Below, one piece after another: positions 60,397-64,000 of a stretch of 64,000 bases of DNA. Origin of the DNA: Thalassobius sp049116315 (lineage in GTDB: Bacteria; Pseudomonadota; Alphaproteobacteria; Rhodobacterales; Rhodobacteraceae); the NCBI GenBank assembly GCA_049116315.1, contig JAGDZD010000004.1, positions 372,001 to 436,000 on the forward strand. Reading direction: 5' to 3'. The position numbers and the translations under genes are program-made. Each line of letters begins with the position of its first letter. The first letter of the stretch is position 1. The notes under the pieces were generated by a model. The model was given only the letters and a program-made list of their open reading frames with translations. It did no database searches and was not told the DNA's origin.

Positions 60397-62740
60397 CAGA
60401 ATTTCCTTTCTCGGTTTTTGAGTGAACGCGCACCAGCAACAAGGCTGGCAGCAAAACGAAGTCGACGACCAAGGCCACAAGGATCGCAATCGCGGTCAAC
60501 AAGCCCATTTCGGCCGTAATTTTGAAGGACGACAAAGCCAGTACAGCAAAGCCCAGCGACAGGATCATCGCGTTGGCCGCCACTGCGGCACCAACGGTGT
60601 CCAGCGCGTAGCGCACTGCGTTTGTTGGGGTCAGGCCTTTTTCTTGGCGGGCCCTTTGATACTTGGTGAGCAAATGCACCGTGTTATCGACGATGATGCC
60701 CAAAGAGGTTGCAGAAACAGTCGCTGCAGCGGTCCCCACTTGGCCAACCAAGATCGCCCAAATCCCAAAGGTAACCGCCAAAGGCACGAGGTTTGGCACA
60801 AGGCTAAGCGCCCCCATCCCAATGGATCGCAACGTGGCCATCATCACGACTGAAATCAACGCCACCGCTATCAGGTTCCCCCCAATCATATCGGTGATAT
60901 TGCGTTGAGAAATGAACGAAAACAGATAGGTCGCGCCGGTGGCGTATTGCTTGGTTTCCGGTCCGTTGTCCGCCCACCAGCCATCTACGCGCGTCAAAAA
61001 CGCGCGAATTTCCACGGTGCTGATGCGCCCCATTGTGACGGACACGCGCGTGGCGGATTTGTCGATATCGATGCGGTCATTGGTGTCCAGGCCAAAGGGC
61101 AAGGACAGCTCGTACAACAACAGGTATTGCGCGGCCAACTCTCGGCTTTCTGGGATGTCAAAATAGGCATCATCATCGCCGTGCATATTGCGGTTCAACC
61201 GCTTGATGATGTCGGTGTAGGCATAGACATGTGACACTTCGGGCTGTGCGCGCAGCCAGTTTGAAAATGCCTCAAGTCGGATCAAATAGGAGGGATCGCT
61301 GATCGCCCCGACCTCTTGGGCCGGAACCTCATACTCCAGCGTGTAAGGACCAGTCAGATGATCAATGGCAAACTCCGCGTCGTTGCGGAAAGGCACGCGA
61401 TAGTCAAAATACTCAACCCATTGATCGTTCAGATCAATCGTCGGAATGAACGCTGCAAATCCGACAAAGATCACAAGAGCAACAGCCAAAGCACGTCGCG
61501 CCCCGCTGATAACCCATTCGCCAACCGCATTGATAACACGTTGCATGGGGCCTGCACGATTGTCGGCACTAACCGGGATCTTCAACTTGGACAGCGACAA
61601 AAACGCAGGGAAAAAGGTCAGCGAAAACAGCCACGCTGCCGCGATGCCCACCGCAGAAATATTGCCAAGCGCATTGAACGGGGGCGCATCTGAAAAATTA
61701 AGCGCCAAAAAGCCAATGATGGTTGTGACGCTGGTGATGGTGACGGCGATAAAGTTGACCCGGATCGCTTCGCGGATTGCAACATCACGCGCATCCCCGG
61801 CCCGCATCCGCTGAATAACGGTCAACAAAATGTGGATGGAATCGGCAATCGCCAAGGTCAAAATGACAATGGGCGCACTGCCCGAAAACGGGGACATCGT
61901 GATGCCGACCCAGCCGGCGAACCCCATCGCGGTCAACGTGGACAGCGAAATCACCAGGACCGTGGCCAAGGTTCCCATAAAGGTGCGCACGATCAAAAAG
62001 GCGATCAGAACCAGAACCAAAAACATCGGTCCAAACAGCGTTTGCGCATCTGTCACCGTGGCTTCGGCAAAGGCGCTGTTCATCGCCGTCACGCCGGTAA
62101 CGGCGAATTCGATCTCTGGGTAGAGGCCCTTGAATTCTGCCACCAAGTCCCGCGCGTAGTTCATTGCGTCGGGCACTTCGGTCAGGCTGATATCGGGAAA
62201 TGTCTGGGTGATGTTGATGCCAGTTGACCCAGCATCAAGAGAGATCAGACGCCCTGCCAATAGGGGTTCAGCCAAGGCGATGGCAACCCGCTCTTCTGCT
62301 TGGGCGGTGGACAGTGCGCTGGCCCCAAACACCAAATCCTCGACGATCAGGTCGTCCTCTTCGCCACGGGTGTGCTGAAAGTTGGTGATGGAATCGACGC
62401 GCGTGTTGTAGGGCACCGACCAAGACCGATCGGTCAGCTCTTCAACCGCCTCCAGCACACGTGGCTGCGCAACGGTGCCTTCGCGCGGTTTCAGCACGAT
62501 CAGAATATTGTCGGCGCGGGTGAACGTCGCCTCAAATTGATCCAAGGCGTGCAGATCGGGATTTCGATCACTGAAGAACTCGCGGTAATTGGTCGAGACA
62601 TCCAGACGCAGCAAACCAGCGCCAAAAACAGCGACAATGACAAGGGAAAACAGGATCGTCATCCACCTGAATTTCAGGACGGTGTCCGCCCACCGAAGGG
62701 CGAAACCGTCCGTCATTGGTGGCTTAGGTTCGGGGTGCAT
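60365..62740 (-). CDS. RND/MMPL-family transporter
   Basis: A 791-residue RND-superfamily protein: TM1 at ~27-45, a large periplasmic domain (~50-230), TM2-6 at ~238-400 with LTLAIADSIHILL as the MMPL/SSD-type core, then TM7 and a second periplasmic domain and TMs at ~620-775 (SATSLGIIVDNTVHLL is the equivalent core of the second half). MMPL proteins move lipids or hydrophobic metabolites, powered by the proton gradient. ATG 62740 follows GGAG; the frame is open to 62827 but lacks a ribosome site. First gene of the MMPL-LolA-like-barrel operon. Confidence 0.92.
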   Translation of the reverse strand: MHPEPKPPMTDGFALRWADTVLKFRWMTILFSLVIVAVFGAGLLRLDVSTNYREFFSDRNPDLHALDQFEATFTRADNILIVLKPREGTVAQPRVLEAVEELTDRSWSVPYNTRVDSITNFQHTRGEEDDLIVEDLVFGASALSTAQAEERVAIALAEPLLAGRLISLDAGSTGINITQTFPDISLTEVPDAMNYARDLVAEFKGLYPEIEFAVTGVTAMNSAFAEATVTDAQTLFGPMFLVLVLIAFLIVRTFMGTLATVLVISLSTLTAMGFAGWVGITMSPFSGSAPIVILTLAIADSIHILLTVIQRMRAGDARDVAIREAIRVNFIAVTITSVTTIIGFLALNFSDAPPFNALGNISAVGIAAAWLFSLTFFPAFLSLSKLKIPVSADNRAGPMQRVINAVGEWVISGARRALAVALVIFVGFAAFIPTIDLNDQWVEYFDYRVPFRNDAEFAIDHLTGPYTLEYEVPAQEVGAISDPSYLIRLEAFSNWLRAQPEVSHVYAYTDIIKRLNRNMHGDDDAYFDIPESRELAAQYLLLYELSLPFGLDTNDRIDIDKSATRVSVTMGRISTVEIRAFLTRVDGWWADNGPETKQYATGATYLFSFISQRNITDMIGGNLIAVALISVVMMATLRSIGMGALSLVPNLVPLAVTFGIWAILVGQVGTAAATVSATSLGIIVDNTVHLLTKYQRARQEKGLTPTNAVRYALDTVGAAVAANAMILSLGFAVLALSSFKITAEMGLLTAIAILVALVVDFVLLPALLLVRVHSKTEKGNSDVSTDQIQEA

Positions 62741-62837
62741 TTTGTGCTCCTTAAGTTGGATCACCAACCATGTTGGTGTTTGAGTTTGGTGGTGCGGCCC
62801 AAATTCGCGAGCATTCGGGCTGGACACATGTCAATTC

Positions 62838-62853
62838 GAGAATTTATATTCTC
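62838..62853. promoter_or_regulatory. TetR-type operator GAGAA-N6-TTCTC, site 1
   Basis: A dyad with arms GAGAA and TTCTC and 6-bp AT-rich spacer, followed by TTAT, 98 bp before the MMPL start. Identical arms occur at 62963 and 63589. It probably lies in the MMPL promoter. Confidence 0.8.
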
Positions 62854-62962
62854 TTATTTTGCGCAGTTCGGATCTCCACCGTGTTGGTGGGAGGGGGGTG
62901 GTTTATTGGCGGCCCGTTCCAGCGGGCAATGGTGGCGGCTTAGAAGGACAGCCAGAGGCAAT

Positions 62963-62978
62963 GAGAACTAACATTCTC
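62963..62978. promoter_or_regulatory. TetR-type operator GAGAA-N6-TTCTC, site 2
   Basis: The same arms with spacer CTAACA and the same TTCTCTTAT right flank, 125 bp from site 1 and just past the tetR stop codon. Two sites at this distance would allow looping or independent binding. Confidence 0.8.
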
Positions 62979-62995
62979 TTATTGGACAAAAATTT

Positions 62996-63574
62996 TTACT
63001 TCATCAGGGCTCGCAACTCATTCAAAGAGGTGTTCATGAACCGGTCCATGACCTCAAACTCGGTCTTGGCATGCACCATCAATTGCAACGCCAGTGTCAC
63101 GCCGCGGTAATAGATGCCCAGCTCTTTGGCCTTTTCTTCGTCGACACCTGCCCGGATCAACGCATCTGTAAACAGGCTGATGACTTTGTCACCGTGATCA
63201 TCATAGACCTTCTTGATGGCCGGATTATGGATCGCCTGATCCCCGGCCAGATTGGTCAACATGCAGCCCTTAAGATCTGGGGTCTGCAAAAACATCTCGC
63301 GCAGCGACATGAACATCCCATAGATATCCTCGACCGTTACGTCTTCTTGCAACAAGGGGCCATACATCTGCGGAATTTGAATTTTGGCGTAATGCGCCAG
63401 CGCCGCGATGAACAAAGACTCTTTGTCACCAAACACCGAATACAGGCTTTTGCGGCTGACACCGGTATCAGTGACCAGATCATCATAACTGGTTTCGGAA
63501 AACCCATGTTTCCAAAACGAGGTCATCGCCGCTTCGAGCGCGATATCTGGTTCAAATGTGCGGGGTCTGGCCAT
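62996..63574 (-). CDS. TetR-family transcriptional regulator
   Basis: A 192-residue regulator: helix-turn-helix over residues ~8-55 (FEPDIALEAAMTSFWKHGF, YDDLVTDTGVSRKSLYSVFGDKESLF), then a ligand-binding helical domain with a Cys-containing LKGCMLTNLAGD. ATG 63574 (MARPRTF) is chosen; ATG 63580 adds two residues. The operator at 63589-63604 lies about 15 bp upstream of the start, so autorepression is likely. Same strand as, and just upstream of, the MMPL operon. Confidence 0.92.
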   Translation of the reverse strand: MARPRTFEPDIALEAAMTSFWKHGFSETSYDDLVTDTGVSRKSLYSVFGDKESLFIAALAHYAKIQIPQMYGPLLQEDVTVEDIYGMFMSLREMFLQTPDLKGCMLTNLAGDQAIHNPAIKKVYDDHGDKVISLFTDALIRAGVDEEKAKELGIYYRGVTLALQLMVHAKTEFEVMDRFMNTSLNELRALMK

Positions 63575-63588
63575 TGGCATTCCAGCAA

Positions 63589-63604
63589 GAGAATTGATGT
63601 TCTC
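63589..63604. promoter_or_regulatory. TetR-type operator GAGAA-N6-TTCTC, site 3
   Basis: Arms GAGAA and TTCTC with spacer TTGATG, extending to AGAGAA...TTCTCT, directly upstream of tetR and overlapping its ribosome-site region. The remaining gap 63605-63748 has no gene that I can support. Confidence 0.82.
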
Positions 63605-63748
63605 TTAACATAGCAAAGCGAAGGCGCCCGTCAACATCCGAGTTTTATAACACCGATATCGCGGGTTTACCCCTTGTTATTACGTTTAAATTTGGCGCCG
63701 AACCGCAAGGGAACCCCCACAAAAAGCGAGGATCCCCCGGTATCAGAC

Positions 63749-64000
63749 TCACGCCTCGTCTGAAAACCGCACCCCGCGTTGACGCGTACGGTTCACGTGC
63801 AATTCCAACACATCCGGGCGGGCGTAGTGACCAAACAGATCTAGGTTTTGGCGCTCACCGCGCACCTTGCCATGATCAATCTCGGCCACAATTAGCGCCT
63901 CTTCATCCAAAACTGGTGGCACTATGAACGATCCATCCGGCGCAACCAGCGCGCTGCCCCCGTTCGAGATTATCTCCCCGCCGGCGGCCACAATTTCTGC
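63749..64000 (-). CDS. Nitrilase/carbon-nitrogen hydrolase family protein, C-terminal part
   Basis: The frame is open to the right window edge and ends at 63749, so only the last ~84 residues are seen. SNGGSALVAPDGSFIVPP and AEIDHGKVRGERQNLDLFGHYARPDVLELHVNR match the C-terminus of class 1 nitrilases, in particular the GHYARPD motif. The catalytic Glu-Lys-Cys lie outside, so activity cannot be judged. Convergent neighbours are not visible. Confidence 0.82.
   Translation of the reverse strand, partial: AEIVAAGGEIISNGGSALVAPDGSFIVPPVLDEEALIVAEIDHGKVRGERQNLDLFGHYARPDVLELHVNRTRQRGVRFSDEA

Overview
The window looks like a chromosomal segment of a marine alphaproteobacterium of the Rhodobacteraceae/Roseobacter group. 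The evidence is protein-level resemblance (alphaproteobacterial Fur/Mur without the usual CxxC pair, DUF4167, DUF1499, Hint_2/RTX proteins), the synteny holC-pepA / lptF-lptG-lptD-surA-pdxA-rsmA, and short dispersed repeats of a type I associate with this group. No rRNA, tRNA, IS element, prophage or CRISPR array was seen. Genes are tightly packed, many with 1-4 bp stop/start overlaps.

Layout: 0-10 kb is envelope biogenesis: the end of a SYLF protein, holC-pepA (minus), then an overlapping plus-strand run lptF-lptG-lptD-surA-pdxA-rsmA closed by a terminator. 10-17 kb holds DUF4167, prfA-prmC, two small envelope proteins, an agmatinase-family hydrolase, an M20 amidohydrolase and mazG. 17-25 kb holds an orphan iron-type periplasmic binding protein, nucleoside hydrolase-GNAT, selO, phzF-like, a Fur/Mur regulator and two tandem DMT exporters. 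25-34 kb is central carbon metabolism: eno and the overlapping minus-strand operon zwf-pgl-pgi, with VOC, cold-shock, FAD oxidoreductase, DUF985 cupin and AhpD-like genes between. Near-identical GTTAGCGCTA palindromes sit before eno and before zwf, suggesting one regulator. 34-44 kb holds a radical SAM enzyme, anmK, tyrS, aroK-aroB, then a small membrane protein, a secreted helical protein, xerD, a CNNM/CorC protein and a MobA-like transferase.

44-64 kb is more accessory. Two large acidic RTX proteins with C-terminal Hint domains (893 and 765 aa) lie in tandem in gene-poor surroundings. After chrA and a sulfotransferase comes a PhnD-like periplasmic binding protein directly followed by a membrane hybrid histidine kinase, with no ABC permease or ATPase, so the binding protein probably serves as a sensor. 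A soluble GAF/PAS hybrid kinase follows. The last block is an RND/MMPL transporter, a LolA-like periplasmic protein and an outer-membrane barrel in one operon, with a TetR regulator. Three copies of a GAGAA-N6-TTCTC dyad flank tetR and precede the transporter. I read this as a TetR-controlled trans-envelope export route for a hydrophobic molecule. The window ends inside a nitrilase-family gene.

All family assignments come from reading protein sequences and motifs; no database search was run.
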